A DNA stretch of 64,000 bases from Pseudoalteromonas aurantia 208 (lineage in GTDB: Bacteria > Pseudomonadota > Gammaproteobacteria > Enterobacterales > Alteromonadaceae), in the NCBI RefSeq assembly GCF_014858725.1, contig NZ_AQGV01000015.1, positions 806,001 to 870,000 on the forward strand. The letters run 5' to 3'. A program made the translations under genes and the position numbers. Under the pieces are notes generated by a model. The model searched no databases and had not been told where the DNA came from. It saw only the letters and a program-made list of their open reading frames with translations. Positions 25,303 to 35,121 of this stretch are shown here, piece after piece (within the stretch, counting starts at the first letter, position 1; each line of letters starts with the position of its first letter).

Positions 25303-26553
25303 ATGGATAAAGTAAGGGTTGAAAGCAAAAAGCATCTGAGCGGTAAAGCGGTGGCTATAATGGCAACGCTTATTATGATAGTTGGTGTATTGGTAACACT
25401 GATGATTAATCGTTTTGATAAAACAGCAGTAGCAAGTCGTGATTTATGGCGAGCAAAAGTAGCACAACAAGATTTGGCGCTAGAAGCAAAGGGGTTTGGC
25501 AATTTACAGTCAAAGCAACAGCGATTTTTGACAGCACCTTATAGTGCAGTTGTAGAGCAAATATTAATAAAGCCTGGGTCCTTAGTTACAAGAGACAGTG
25601 TGATTGTAAAGCTGAGTAACCCTGAAATTGAGCAAGCAGTGCTACAAGCAAAAATGACATATAACGCACAGAAGGCGGTTGTTGGACAACTCTTGCTTAA
25701 ACAGGAGCGTGAGAAACTAGCCGATGAGCAGTTATTACAAGAACTCAAAGTCGATTTGCAGGTTGCTCTCTCACGTCTTAATGCAGAAAAAGGGTTAGCT
25801 AAACAAGGGGTTGTATCTGCGCTAGATCTACTGGACAGTCAAGCCAAAGTTGATAAATTGACATTGCGCTATCAACATTTAGAAAACAAAAAAGCGAAAG
25901 TGACGCAATTGCACTTACAGGCTGCGCAAATCGAAGAGCAAAAACTTAACGAAAAGGCGAGCTTAATGGCGCTGGCGAAATCACAAGCTCAAAGGCTTAA
26001 CGTGGTTGCGGGCATTGACGGCATGCTACAAACGTTACCAATCGAAATAGGGCAAAGCTTAGCGATGGGATCTCAGATTGCCTTAGTGGGAAGTGTTGAT
26101 TCATTAATCGCGTTAGTAAAAGTGCCACAAAGAGAATTGCAAGGGCTAGAAATAGGCATGTCAGCAGTGATAGATACCAGAGGAGGAAAAGCGGATGCTT
26201 TGGTAAAACGTATCGATCCTGTTGTGACAGACGGTCATGTTGAAGTAGAGCTCGATTTGGTCGGTCAGTTGCCGAATAATGCGCGACCCTCACTGAATAT
26301 TGCTGCGGTCATTAATTTAGGGGTAATACCGCAAACGTTGACGATACCCATTCCCGTTAATGCTAAGCCTCAAACACGGGTACAAGTTTACAAAGTCTCT
26401 GACAATGGAAAAAGTGCGACAAAAACTTGGATTGCATTGGGCCAAAGAAGTGGTCAACGCATTCAATTACTTTCAGGCGCGACTCAAGGCGAAGAACTTA
26501 TCTTATCAGCAATAGATCAACATGCTGAAGATACCATCGAACTAAAATTATAA
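25303..26553 (+). CDS. HlyD/MacA-like periplasmic adaptor of an efflux system
   Basis: A 416-residue membrane fusion protein. A single N-terminal membrane helix (about residues 15-35, VAIMATLIMIVGVLVTLMI) anchors it. A lipoyl-like half (SAVVEQILIKPGSLVTRDSVIVKLSNPEIEQ) leads into a long alpha-helical hairpin with coiled-coil character (about residues 105-225), then the second lipoyl half and a beta-barrel region ending near GEELILSAID. It links an inner membrane pump to an outer membrane channel. AAAGG lies upstream of the ATG. It is followed by the ATPase after 10 bases; no outer membrane channel gene is present in this operon. Confidence 0.9.
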   Translation: MDKVRVESKKHLSGKAVAIMATLIMIVGVLVTLMINRFDKTAVASRDLWRAKVAQQDLALEAKGFGNLQSKQQRFLTAPYSAVVEQILIKPGSLVTRDSVIVKLSNPEIEQAVLQAKMTYNAQKAVVGQLLLKQEREKLADEQLLQELKVDLQVALSRLNAEKGLAKQGVVSALDLLDSQAKVDKLTLRYQHLENKKAKVTQLHLQAAQIEEQKLNEKASLMALAKSQAQRLNVVAGIDGMLQTLPIEIGQSLAMGSQIALVGSVDSLIALVKVPQRELQGLEIGMSAVIDTRGGKADALVKRIDPVVTDGHVEVELDLVGQLPNNARPSLNIAAVINLGVIPQTLTIPIPVNAKPQTRVQVYKVSDNGKSATKTWIALGQRSGQRIQLLSGATQGEELILSAIDQHAEDTIELKL

Positions 26554-26563
26554 GGACTCTATC

Positions 26564-27283
26564 ATGACAGCATCAATCGATAAAAAAGCGAGCATTTCAC
26601 TCAAGCAATTAAGCAAAGTATACCTCACTGAAAGTATTGAAACGCATGCATTACAAGCAATCGACTTGGATATTTACCAAGGTGAATTTGTATCAATTTC
26701 AGGCCCATCAGGGTGTGGTAAATCAACATTGCTTTCGATTTTAGGTTTGCTTGATTCACCAAGTGATGGCCGCTATTTCATTGAAGGTGAAGCCGTTGAA
26801 GACTTGGACTTAGACCAACGGGCTGAGTATAGGAATTTAAAAATTGGTTTTGTATTTCAGTCGTTTAATCTGATCGACGAATTAAGTGTGTTTGAAAACG
26901 TAGCGCTTCCGCTGCGTTATAGGGAACCGGCAGTACAAGAAACCGATATTGATAAAGCGGTTAAGAAAGCGCTCACTCAAGTTGAAATGGCACATCGAGC
27001 AGAACATAGGCCAAATCAATTATCAGGTGGGCAACAGCAGCGTATCGCGATTGCTCGAGCACTGGTTGGTGCCCCAACGATATTGCTAGTTGATGAACCG
27101 ACGGGCAACCTAGATTCTCACAATGGAGATGCGGTAATGACGTTGTTGCGTACATTGAATCGGCAGGGGACGACAATATGTATGGTGACGCATGATCCGC
27201 GTTATGCAAATTTTGCATCTAAGCAATATAACTTATTAGATGGAAAAATTGTGACCGTGCCAGCTCTCAGTGAGGCGATATAA
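26564..27283 (+). CDS. ABC transporter ATP-binding protein (MacB-type)
   Basis: A 239-residue ATPase: Walker A GPSGCGKST, Q-loop VFQSFNLI, signature LSGGQQQRIAIARALV, Walker B ILLVDEPTGNLD and MVTHD with the switch His. It is encoded separately from its permease, unlike fused MacB. Its stop overlaps the permease start as TAATG. It powers efflux with the adaptor upstream and the permease downstream. Confidence 0.94.
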   Translation: MTASIDKKASISLKQLSKVYLTESIETHALQAIDLDIYQGEFVSISGPSGCGKSTLLSILGLLDSPSDGRYFIEGEAVEDLDLDQRAEYRNLKIGFVFQSFNLIDELSVFENVALPLRYREPAVQETDIDKAVKKALTQVEMAHRAEHRPNQLSGGQQQRIAIARALVGAPTILLVDEPTGNLDSHNGDAVMTLLRTLNRQGTTICMVTHDPRYANFASKQYNLLDGKIVTVPALSEAI

Positions 27284-29697
27284 TGAAAGTAACTTCACAT
27301 ATCAAGCAGGTCGTAGCTGGCTTACAAAAAGCGCCGGGGTTTACCCTCATAATGATCTTAACTTTGGCATTGACGCTCGGTGCTTTATTGGCGGCATTTA
27401 ATTTAAATCAGGTGGTGTTGCTTAAGCCGCTCCCTTACAAAAATGCGGAACAGCTGTATGTTTTAAAGCAAAACTTACATCAAGATGGCATTGATAATAT
27501 AGGGGGACAAAGTGAGGGCGGGCAAATCGCTATGTACCAAGCGTCTAAACAAGCGGGTTATGAATCAGCCATGCTGACGCAAAGACGTGGCCGTATTACG
27601 AGTCGAGCGGATAAACCTGTAGAAGTGGTGATGTATGTCAGTCATGAATACCTACCACTGCTCGGTGCACAGTTAGTGTTAGGGCAAAACTTTAGTGCCA
27701 CGGATAAAGTAACAGATGCATTACCTGAAACCGTTATTTCTTATTCGCTATGGCAATCTGATTTTGGCGGCGCATCTAATGTCATTGGTCAAAGCTTAGA
27801 TTTTAATGGCGTTAGTTTACAAATTATTGGTGTCGTCAATGATAATTTTCGAGATCCAGAGCCTTTGAGCTTCTACGGAAAAAGCCGTTTATATTTACCC
27901 ATGGCGCAAGCAGGAATAAGTGAAAAAGAGTTTAGAAATGCGTCACGCAATTTAGTTACGGTACAAAAAAATATCGCGAAGCAAAGTTTGTCCCCTTTAC
28001 AAGGGTTACTAGATAGAGCATTAACACAGTCAATTGAAAGTAGTGAATTTGCCGTTGATTTTAAAGATTACGAACATAGAGCTGATTTGGCGCCGTTAAC
28101 TAAGGTGATCAAAGGCGATAATCCATTTATTTCGCTGATGGTATTTGCTGGCGCTTTGGTATTGTTACTTATTGCGTTTGCCAATATTGTGAATTTGTAT
28201 TTGTCTCATGTGATTAAAAAGCAGAGTATGTTGGCAATTAGTGCAAGCGTGGGGGCGAAACCAAAGCATATTTTTAAGCATTTATTGGTGGAAAGTTTGA
28301 TCATCGTGCTAAGCGCATCAGCCTTTGGGCTTTTATTGGCAGCATGGCTATTGGTACTGACACAATATCTGGCACAAGGGTCGATTAATCGTTTAGATGA
28401 GCTCGGCATCAATGTTATGACCGTCGGATTTGCATTGATTGTGGCATTGGTGTTGTCGGTTGTTTTAGCCTGGGTGGCGAGCAAAAGTGTTGATCATGAG
28501 CGTTTAAAACAACATTTGACGGCAAGTGGAAAGGGGACGCAAAAACAAATATCACCGATTTTACGAAAAACCTTAGTTATATCGCAGGTTACCTTAACTG
28601 GCTTAATGTTATTTGCCACGTCAACTGTATTACAGGCAACACTGAAGATGGCAACAAAACCACTGGGTATTAATGTAGAGAATGTGTACAGCTTACAAAT
28701 TGAAACGGGTGACAATTACCCATCACGAGAAGCGAAGTTGGCGTTGATTGAACAGCTCAAGCAGCATTTTTTAGCATTGCCACAGGTACAAGCTGCAGTA
28801 AAAAGTACCATCTCGCCAATCAGAAAAGGTGATTTCTCTAGTCCATTTATTGATTCGGAAGGGAACCGCCTCGGATTATTTGGTTTTAATACCATCGGCC
28901 TTGATTATTTCTCTGTGTTGGAGCAGCCAATTCTCTACGGCAGAAATTTAACGCAAGCAGACATTGAAGACAAAAGTAAAGTTATGTTGGTGAGTCGTTC
29001 AGTTGCAATCAATGCATTTGGTAAAGAGAATGCCGTCGGTGAGTCAATGTTCTTTTCACCTGATCAAGGTTTTGAAGTTATTGGGGTCGTGGCGGATCAT
29101 TACAACGCATTCACGCAAGAAAAATACGCGGGTGTTACCTATTTTGCTATGAGTCCTATGCGTTTAAACTTAATGCTGAAAGTATCAGACAAGGCATTGT
29201 TTAATAAAACGGATATTGTGATGGAATTGGAGAAGGTAGATGCTAATTTGGCTGTGCTTGAGTTTCTGGATGTTGAGCAGACAAGTCAAGATTTGGTATT
29301 CAAATACCGGTTAGCAGCTTGGTTGAGTGGGAGTTTAAGCGTGTTAGCGTTGTTACTTGCATGCGCAGGTATTTATGGGGTGGTATCTTATGGAACACAA
29401 ATGCGTCGTTACGAACTGGGTGTCAGAATGGCTGTTGGTGCTAAACCAAAACGTATTACCATGTTGGTTGTCAAAGATGCGTTCACGCCGTTATTAATCG
29501 GTATACTTTTGAGTATTATATTAGGGTTAGGTTTGTATGCATTGACGAGTCAATACAGTGATGCGGTGCCGGTACCAGATGCTTTACAAGTTGGGGCGTC
29601 ATTGATACTGTTGCTTGGATTTTCCTATATGGCTTGTATTATTCCAGTAAAACAAATACTTAAATCTGATCTTATATCAGCATTAAGAAATCAATAA
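27283..29697 (+). CDS. MacB-like/FtsX ABC transporter permease
   Basis: An 804-residue permease with the two-half layout of the MacB/FtsX superfamily: an N-terminal helix (FTLIMILTLALTLGALLAAF), a MacB-like periplasmic domain with a VIGQSLDFNGVSLQIIGVV segment, three helices around residues 285-410, then a second half of the same design with GVVSYGTQMRRYELGVRMAVGAKPKRI near the end. Proteins of this kind occur in many copies in Bacteroidetes and gammaproteobacteria and export peptides, antibiotics or lipids. The start overlaps the ATPase stop codon. The substrate is unknown. Confidence 0.92.
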   Translation: MKVTSHIKQVVAGLQKAPGFTLIMILTLALTLGALLAAFNLNQVVLLKPLPYKNAEQLYVLKQNLHQDGIDNIGGQSEGGQIAMYQASKQAGYESAMLTQRRGRITSRADKPVEVVMYVSHEYLPLLGAQLVLGQNFSATDKVTDALPETVISYSLWQSDFGGASNVIGQSLDFNGVSLQIIGVVNDNFRDPEPLSFYGKSRLYLPMAQAGISEKEFRNASRNLVTVQKNIAKQSLSPLQGLLDRALTQSIESSEFAVDFKDYEHRADLAPLTKVIKGDNPFISLMVFAGALVLLLIAFANIVNLYLSHVIKKQSMLAISASVGAKPKHIFKHLLVESLIIVLSASAFGLLLAAWLLVLTQYLAQGSINRLDELGINVMTVGFALIVALVLSVVLAWVASKSVDHERLKQHLTASGKGTQKQISPILRKTLVISQVTLTGLMLFATSTVLQATLKMATKPLGINVENVYSLQIETGDNYPSREAKLALIEQLKQHFLALPQVQAAVKSTISPIRKGDFSSPFIDSEGNRLGLFGFNTIGLDYFSVLEQPILYGRNLTQADIEDKSKVMLVSRSVAINAFGKENAVGESMFFSPDQGFEVIGVVADHYNAFTQEKYAGVTYFAMSPMRLNLMLKVSDKALFNKTDIVMELEKVDANLAVLEFLDVEQTSQDLVFKYRLAAWLSGSLSVLALLLACAGIYGVVSYGTQMRRYELGVRMAVGAKPKRITMLVVKDAFTPLLIGILLSIILGLGLYALTSQYSDAVPVPDALQVGASLILLLGFSYMACIIPVKQILKSDLISALRNQ

Positions 29698-29705
29698 GGA
29701 TTGAC

Positions 29706-29729
29706 TGCCGCACTAAATACGGTGCGGCA
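29706..29729 (+). promoter_or_regulatory. Stem-loop between permease and response regulator genes
   Basis: TGCCGCAC pairs perfectly with GTGCGGCA around an 8-base loop in the short gap after the permease stop and directly before the regulator ATG at 29740. No T-run follows, so it may be an RNA processing or stability element that sets different levels of pump and regulator. Confidence 0.5.
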
Positions 29730-29739
29730 TGAAAAGAAC

Positions 29740-31122
29740 ATGCAGCGGACAATATTAATAATTGATGACAAAGCGGATGTCAGGTTATCAGCAAGGTTTT
29801 TGTTGAGTAATTATGGCTATGAGATTCTAGAGGCTGACTCACCCGTGGTGGGTTTGTCAGTATTACAAGCGCAAACCGTAGACTTAGTTCTCTTGGATAT
29901 GAACTTTGCATTTGATACCACGTCAGGTGAAGAAGGCTTATATTTTTTGCGTAAGCTCGATGAGTTAGTGCAGGCGCCAGCCGTCGTGGCTATGACGGCT
30001 TGGGCTAATACAGAGTTGGTTGTAAAAGCATTACATAGTGGAGCATGTGATTTCATTGAAAAGCCATGGGATAATTCAAGGCTGACTCAGATAATTGAAA
30101 ATGCATTAAAACTATCCGCGTTAGGGCAAAAAAATGAAGCGCTTAAACAAACAATTGCAGACAATACGCCTGATATTCATTTAATTTGTCATTCGCCTGC
30201 GATGCAGCACCTTAAAGCTCAAATCGACCGTGTTGCACAAAGCCAAGCAAATATTTTATTTACTGGGGAAAATGGCACGGGTAAATCAACGTTAGCAAAT
30301 TATGTACACCAAGTTTCCAATCTTTCGGGAGAGTTTGTCGAGGTGAATATGGCAGCGGTGCCAGAATCATTGTTCGAAAGTGAAATGTTTGGACACACAA
30401 AAGGGGCATTCACGGGGGCTGATAAATCAAGAATAGGGCGCTTTGAATTGGCCAAAGAAGGTACTTTGTTTTTGGATGAAATTGCGGAAATGCCCATTTC
30501 TCAACAAGCAAAGCTATTAAGGGTATTAGAAAGTGGCCACTTTGAGCCGGTTGGAAGCAGTCAGACTCAATTTGCTAAGCCAAGAATACTCAGTGCGACA
30601 AACGCTGATATTGTCATGATGGTTGCACAAAGCAAGTTTCGTCAAGATCTCCTTTATCGGGTTAACACAATAACGATAGAGGTGCCGAGCCTTGCTCAGC
30701 GTAAAGAAGATATTCCGGCACTTGCGGAACAATTTTTACTGCGGCATCAACAAGCTCATCATAGAGATGACTTATGTTTTGCGCCTTGTGCGCTCAGGGC
30801 GCTGCAGTCATACCAATACCCCGGTAATTTACGAGAATTAAGCCATGTGGTAGAGCGTTTGGTTTTATTGAGTGTGAATCCACAAATTGTGGGGGAAGAT
30901 ATCGACACCTTATTGATGAATAATCCGCGAGAGAATATTAGTCAGACAGGGACATTGCCATTGATGACATTGGCTGATGCTGAGCAAGCCTTATTAACGC
31001 AAGCCTTAACAAGCACGCAAGGTCAAACGTTAGAAGCCGCAGCTTTATTGGGGATCAGTAAAAGTGCAATCTATCGGCGGCTTGAGAAGTATGATATTGC
31101 AGCAAAGGACTTTATACAGTGA
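29740..31122 (+). CDS. Sigma-54-dependent response regulator (NtrC family)
   Basis: A 460-residue regulator with three domains. The receiver has the acidic pair in LIIDDK and phospho-acceptor Asp53 in LVLLDM. The AAA+ domain has Walker A GENGTGKST at 176-184 and GAFTGA at 222-227, the loop that contacts sigma-54, then Walker B FLDEI. The C-terminal Fis-type helix-turn-helix ends in AALLGISKSAIYRRLEKY. An in-frame TTG lies upstream at 29701, but ATG 29740 gives the normal receiver start. It overlaps the kinase gene by 4 bases. It probably activates the -24/-12 promoter of its own operon. Confidence 0.95.
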   Translation: MQRTILIIDDKADVRLSARFLLSNYGYEILEADSPVVGLSVLQAQTVDLVLLDMNFAFDTTSGEEGLYFLRKLDELVQAPAVVAMTAWANTELVVKALHSGACDFIEKPWDNSRLTQIIENALKLSALGQKNEALKQTIADNTPDIHLICHSPAMQHLKAQIDRVAQSQANILFTGENGTGKSTLANYVHQVSNLSGEFVEVNMAAVPESLFESEMFGHTKGAFTGADKSRIGRFELAKEGTLFLDEIAEMPISQQAKLLRVLESGHFEPVGSSQTQFAKPRILSATNADIVMMVAQSKFRQDLLYRVNTITIEVPSLAQRKEDIPALAEQFLLRHQQAHHRDDLCFAPCALRALQSYQYPGNLRELSHVVERLVLLSVNPQIVGEDIDTLLMNNPRENISQTGTLPLMTLADAEQALLTQALTSTQGQTLEAAALLGISKSAIYRRLEKYDIAAKDFIQ

Positions 31123-32396
31123 AATTCAGCTCTCAAGAGCAGTTGTTTAAAGTTCTATCTGTTATTAATTATTTGATATTAATACTTTTAACCCTTAGTT
31201 TTGTTTGGGTTTATACACGTGATGGGTTGTATGTTGTGACCGCGTTTATGGTGTTGACTCCTATTTATGTTACGTTGTTTTGTTCGATTTACAACCAGTT
31301 CTTTGCACCTTATCGGGCGATGCAAACCGCTTTAGATGCCATTCGCTTTTCAGATACAAGTGTTAAAACCGTGCCAATTTATCAAAGTGGTGTGGCAGCA
31401 CAGTTACACCATGAATTGGAACACATCACGACGATTTTTGGACAATGGCAAAGCGAACAAAATCAACATGCATTATTGGTAAATGAATTATTACAAGCAC
31501 TTGATAGCCCTATTTTGATTGTGAACCAAGACTATCGCTTGATTATGGGGAATGTGGCGTTGACACATTGGTTAGATGCTGACTGGCGTTTGAAAAAGTT
31601 AGAAATTATCACAGAGATTGGTTTCAGACGTGTTGATGAAAAGTGGTGTTTTACTAACGGCGCCATCGCGGCTGCACACCAATTACGAGGCAGTGAAATC
31701 AGTTTAAATGGTGAAAAACACCACTTGTTGTTAATTAGTAATATCAAAAGTGAGTTAAAGCAGTCGCAAACAGATGCATGGCGACAGTTGGTTAAAGTGC
31801 TAAGTCACGAAATAAAAAACTCACTCACACCCATTAAATCAATAGCACAAACACTTGAACAGTTTTCTCATGATGACACTCAAAAGCAGATGCTGTCAGT
31901 GATTGTCGAACGGAGTGTGCATCTTCAGCAATTTGTATCTAACTACAGTAGTCTTGAAAGGCAAGTAGAGCTTCATAAGTGTAATGTCGCATTACACCCA
32001 TTATTTTTAAGCGTGCGACAGCTTTACCCTCATTGTGAGATCTCGATATTAGTGAATGTCGAACAGTGGAATTTAGATCCCATATTGATTGAACAAGTAC
32101 TGATCAATTTGTTAAAGAACGCGATGGAATCTTGTGAGGCTGGAGATATCGTGCCCCATATTGCACTGCGTGCAGATCAAAATGAGTTTGGCTTGACGAT
32201 TGATGTTATTGATAATGGTATCGGTTTAGGGTCTGCAGAGCATTTATTTGTACCACTGTACACCACAAAGCAACATGGGCAAGGTATCGGATTAGTGTGG
32301 TGCAGAAAAGTAATTGAACAACATGGTGGTACTTTGACATTGACCGCTCGAGAGGGCTCAGGAGCGGTCGCTACGTTGGTGCTACATGCGCATTAG
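31119..32396 (+). CDS. Sensor histidine kinase partner of the NtrC-family regulator
   Basis: A 425-residue kinase. The N-terminus has two membrane helices (about residues 13-35 and 38-58) with almost no periplasmic loop, so it may sense a signal in the membrane, such as the pumped compound. A PAS-like region (ALDSPILIVNQDYRLIMGN) follows. The phosphorylated His lies in VLSHEIKNSLTP at about residue 230; the ATPase part shows LLKNAMESC (N box), DNGIGLG (G1) and GQGIGLVWCRKVIEQHGG (G2). It overlaps the regulator gene by 4 bases. Its end overlaps the convergent lipoprotein gene by 4 bases, with no room for a terminator between them. Confidence 0.94.
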   Translation: MKFSSQEQLFKVLSVINYLILILLTLSFVWVYTRDGLYVVTAFMVLTPIYVTLFCSIYNQFFAPYRAMQTALDAIRFSDTSVKTVPIYQSGVAAQLHHELEHITTIFGQWQSEQNQHALLVNELLQALDSPILIVNQDYRLIMGNVALTHWLDADWRLKKLEIITEIGFRRVDEKWCFTNGAIAAAHQLRGSEISLNGEKHHLLLISNIKSELKQSQTDAWRQLVKVLSHEIKNSLTPIKSIAQTLEQFSHDDTQKQMLSVIVERSVHLQQFVSNYSSLERQVELHKCNVALHPLFLSVRQLYPHCEISILVNVEQWNLDPILIEQVLINLLKNAMESCEAGDIVPHIALRADQNEFGLTIDVIDNGIGLGSAEHLFVPLYTTKQHGQGIGLVWCRKVIEQHGGTLTLTAREGSGAVATLVLHAH

Positions 32397-32923
32397 CGAA
32401 TTTGAAACTGTTGTTGTTCATTATTGGCATCATATTGCCACTCGTATGTCATAGGTGTGGTGTTGTTATCGTAAAACCACACCTCTGCGACGAGCTGAAT
32501 GTCACTGCGGCTGATTGTGAGTACTGTATTTAGAGGTGCATTACCTAGTGCAGTTCTGAGAACACAGTTATGTCTGTCGGCTTTAACTTGCCCTGTGAGC
32601 TTTTGACATATGTTTAAATAAGCGCGTTGATCTTCAAGTTTTAAATCTACATCAATAAGCAAAGAAAATTTAGTTGATAAATCAAAGTCTGTATCAATGA
32701 CTAAGTCTGCCATTGATGTCACGTCAGGCGTTGGCTCAGGCGTTGGCTCAGGCGTTGGCTCAGGTGTTGGTTCTGGATCTGGCGTTGTCCCCGTGCCTGG
32801 CGCTGGGTCTGGGTTTTGAACCACAGGACTTGAATTTTGATTCGGTGTAGACGCCCCATCCTCACCACCGCCACATGCACTTAAAAAACAAAGGCTAAAT
32901 AGAGTTACAGTTAATTTGTTCAT
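32393..32923 (-). CDS. Lipoprotein with Pro/Glu/Thr repeat linker
   Basis: A 176-residue lipoprotein: signal with lipobox LSACGGG (lipidated Cys17), then a low-complexity linker of about 50 residues rich in P, E, T and D with four near-identical PTPE units, then a compact C-terminal domain of about 100 residues with two Cys (a CQKLTG and a HNCVLRTALGN segment) that could form a disulphide. The linker suggests a domain held away from the outer membrane. The start overlaps the stop of the LruC-domain gene by one base, so the two are made together and probably act together at the cell surface. Confidence 0.8.
   Translation of the reverse strand: MNKLTVTLFSLCFLSACGGGEDGASTPNQNSSPVVQNPDPAPGTGTTPDPEPTPEPTPEPTPEPTPDVTSMADLVIDTDFDLSTKFSLLIDVDLKLEDQRAYLNICQKLTGQVKADRHNCVLRTALGNAPLNTVLTISRSDIQLVAEVWFYDNNTTPMTYEWQYDANNEQQQFQIR
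32724..32771. repeat. 12-bp tandem repeats encoding the PTPE linker
   Basis: Three exact copies of TCAGGCGTTGGC and one diverged copy. The unit length is a multiple of three, so copy-number change alters linker length and keeps the frame. Confidence 0.85.
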
Positions 32924-35121
32924 TATTGTGCTCCCGATGTAATTACTTTACTAAGTTGCGGTTCGCTATACCACGTAATGCTGTTTTTACCTGCGGAGGT
33001 CGCAAATGCGGCAAATTTAGAATACGCATTGGTTATATCAATATTTTCAATAGGGTGTTGCCACGCTGAGCCAATTTCCATCGCCCAAGGTAGCCCTGAA
33101 GCAGTTTGAAAATAGGTATTTCCAGCCGGGTTAGAGGCGTCGTCACTGCCTGACACATTGTACAGCGACTGGGCAAAAGCTTCCGTTGGTGCTCTGTTTT
33201 TTAAATGCACTTCCCAGCCTCTTTTATCTACATTATTCATGAATTCACCGTGAAAGTGATCGTTACTTGCGAAGATAAATGGGTCTAATACATTCGCTGG
33301 GGAATCAGCGAGTGCTTTAGGTGCCAGTAAGGGAATTGTGACCGAAAATGTTACTTTGCTGCCATTTTGGCAGTTTACTTCCGTTCTAAAGTACTGACAT
33401 CCACTATTTTTCTGAACATAATCCCAAACATCTTCCATTACAATAATGATGGCATCTGAGCGGTTCGCCTCGAGAGGAGAGTTTTCTTGCACAACGCCAT
33501 CGATGGAGAAACTAATATTGGCCTCATCGACTTCGGAGCGGGCTACTCTGCGCTGTGTTGAGGCATTGATTTGATCATAAAGCCTGACAGCGAAGCCATT
33601 GTGGTAAGTTGCCCCAACGCCGACAATTTCACCTTCAATACGATACCCAACTATTGCCCCATTTTCTTTATAGCGTGTGCTTCTAAAGTGCATCACTAAA
33701 TCGTTAAAGTCATAGTCTCCAGCAAAAGGCCATTTATCTTCATACGACAAGGTTACCCAGTCACTTTCACTTGGATACGCATCGCTTGCATAGGTGGTAA
33801 TTTCATAATCTTCAACTTCCCCTCCTGAAACGCCACCGGTTGCACTGATATTTGACGCTTCTGTGCCATCTGTGACGCGAAACCGTGCCCATGTATTGCC
33901 TTCTAATGTAGTTTCAGGAACAGCAATCAGCAAACTGTTATCGCCTGCATTGATGGCGACTTTATCTAGAGCAACTTCGTCAGACGAGAAAACCTGATCT
34001 TGGTTCCAGTCGACCCACGCGTATAAGTAACTATTTTGAGAGGCGGTTACAATGACTTGTGTCGTTTGCCCGCCAACAAAATCAGTAACAAAAGCAACGC
34101 CATCATCAGAGTTATCAATAGGTTCCGCCGCTAAATCAGCTGCAGTATTTATGTTTTCACCATCTACGCTGGCACCCAAGTAAACAAGGTTTTGGCCATC
34201 ATCATTTGGGTCATATAAGTGACGGGGTCCACTGTCGGCAAGTGTGGTAGCATAGCCATTGGGGGCATCACCAAAGTCGATTGAATTATCAGTTACTTTT
34301 ACTTCAGCAATGGCGCAGCGAGCACCGTCATTTTGTGATGACTTAGGACCACTGGTAAACACCGCCGCGGTTGGTGTGTATCCAACAACTGGACTCGTAG
34401 ATAAATCTATCTTATGAATTTTTCCGCTTTTGTTATTACTGATATAAAATTGCCCATTAATATCAAAGTATGCTGCGCCGAATGCACCGCTGTCACCTGA
34501 AGTGTCTAACTGCGTTATAAACGTTGTGGTAGCTGTGTTGACGTTGATTTCATGTAAGTTGCCATTAGACTCCATCGCGTAAAGTAAATTACTGTTGGGA
34601 TGAAAAGCAAAGTCATAGATTTTAAAATTCCAGTTCTCACTGCCGGTGTAATGAATGGCATTAATTGTTTGAGTTAAATCGCCATTAAGCGGAATTTTGT
34701 AGAGTCCATAGTTAGGCGTGTAAACAAAATAGTATGCAGATTGGTTAGGCTCAGTGCCTACTACCTGAATATCACCGACGTAAAAATTGGTGTCAGGTAG
34801 TCCAGTTACATCAAGTTCGGTCATATTATAGTCATCACCAATTTGCACAACGCTTCCAGGTGATTGTTTACTATACCCATACATATATTGATCTTTATAA
34901 TTAAACCCAACAGCGTTGACGCTTGAAGTATTGGCAGCGCCTTCACGTGTTAGACTTGCTGTGATGGTGGTGGCTTTTGCTGAAACTAAGTCAATACCAT
35001 AGAGTTTTGCGACAGAGTCTTGCATTAAAAATGCTTTACTCGGACAGTTTTCGAATGGGCCAGCAAACACACTCCCAGATGAGCATAATATACACAAGGA
35101 CGCGATAGACGTTAATTTCAT
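32923..35121 (-). CDS. Secreted LruC-domain protein with GEVEDY domain
   Basis: A 732-residue protein with a signal peptide (about residues 1-20, ending VFAG). Residues 30-290 look like a repeat, propeller-like region with periodic YGI/YMY/FYI strands. The middle has the surface domain with DFGDAPNGY, WVDWNQD, WARFRVTDG and the GEVEDYEI signature. The last 280 residues carry the LruC domain, recognised by DYDFNDLVMHFRSTR and ATYHNGFAVRL. It is probably a cell-surface, calcium-rich adhesive or matrix protein. It is co-transcribed with the small linker lipoprotein. Domain names come from memory of their conserved motifs. Confidence 0.88.
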   Translation of the reverse strand: MKLTSIASLCILCSSGSVFAGPFENCPSKAFLMQDSVAKLYGIDLVSAKATTITASLTREGAANTSSVNAVGFNYKDQYMYGYSKQSPGSVVQIGDDYNMTELDVTGLPDTNFYVGDIQVVGTEPNQSAYYFVYTPNYGLYKIPLNGDLTQTINAIHYTGSENWNFKIYDFAFHPNSNLLYAMESNGNLHEINVNTATTTFITQLDTSGDSGAFGAAYFDINGQFYISNNKSGKIHKIDLSTSPVVGYTPTAAVFTSGPKSSQNDGARCAIAEVKVTDNSIDFGDAPNGYATTLADSGPRHLYDPNDDGQNLVYLGASVDGENINTAADLAAEPIDNSDDGVAFVTDFVGGQTTQVIVTASQNSYLYAWVDWNQDQVFSSDEVALDKVAINAGDNSLLIAVPETTLEGNTWARFRVTDGTEASNISATGGVSGGEVEDYEITTYASDAYPSESDWVTLSYEDKWPFAGDYDFNDLVMHFRSTRYKENGAIVGYRIEGEIVGVGATYHNGFAVRLYDQINASTQRRVARSEVDEANISFSIDGVVQENSPLEANRSDAIIIVMEDVWDYVQKNSGCQYFRTEVNCQNGSKVTFSVTIPLLAPKALADSPANVLDPFIFASNDHFHGEFMNNVDKRGWEVHLKNRAPTEAFAQSLYNVSGSDDASNPAGNTYFQTASGLPWAMEIGSAWQHPIENIDITNAYSKFAAFATSAGKNSITWYSEPQLSKVITSGAQ

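Noticed and set aside
29701..29739. TTG start for the response regulator
   Set aside because: The added residues would span a hairpin and are not part of the receiver fold; ATG 29740 gives the normal start.
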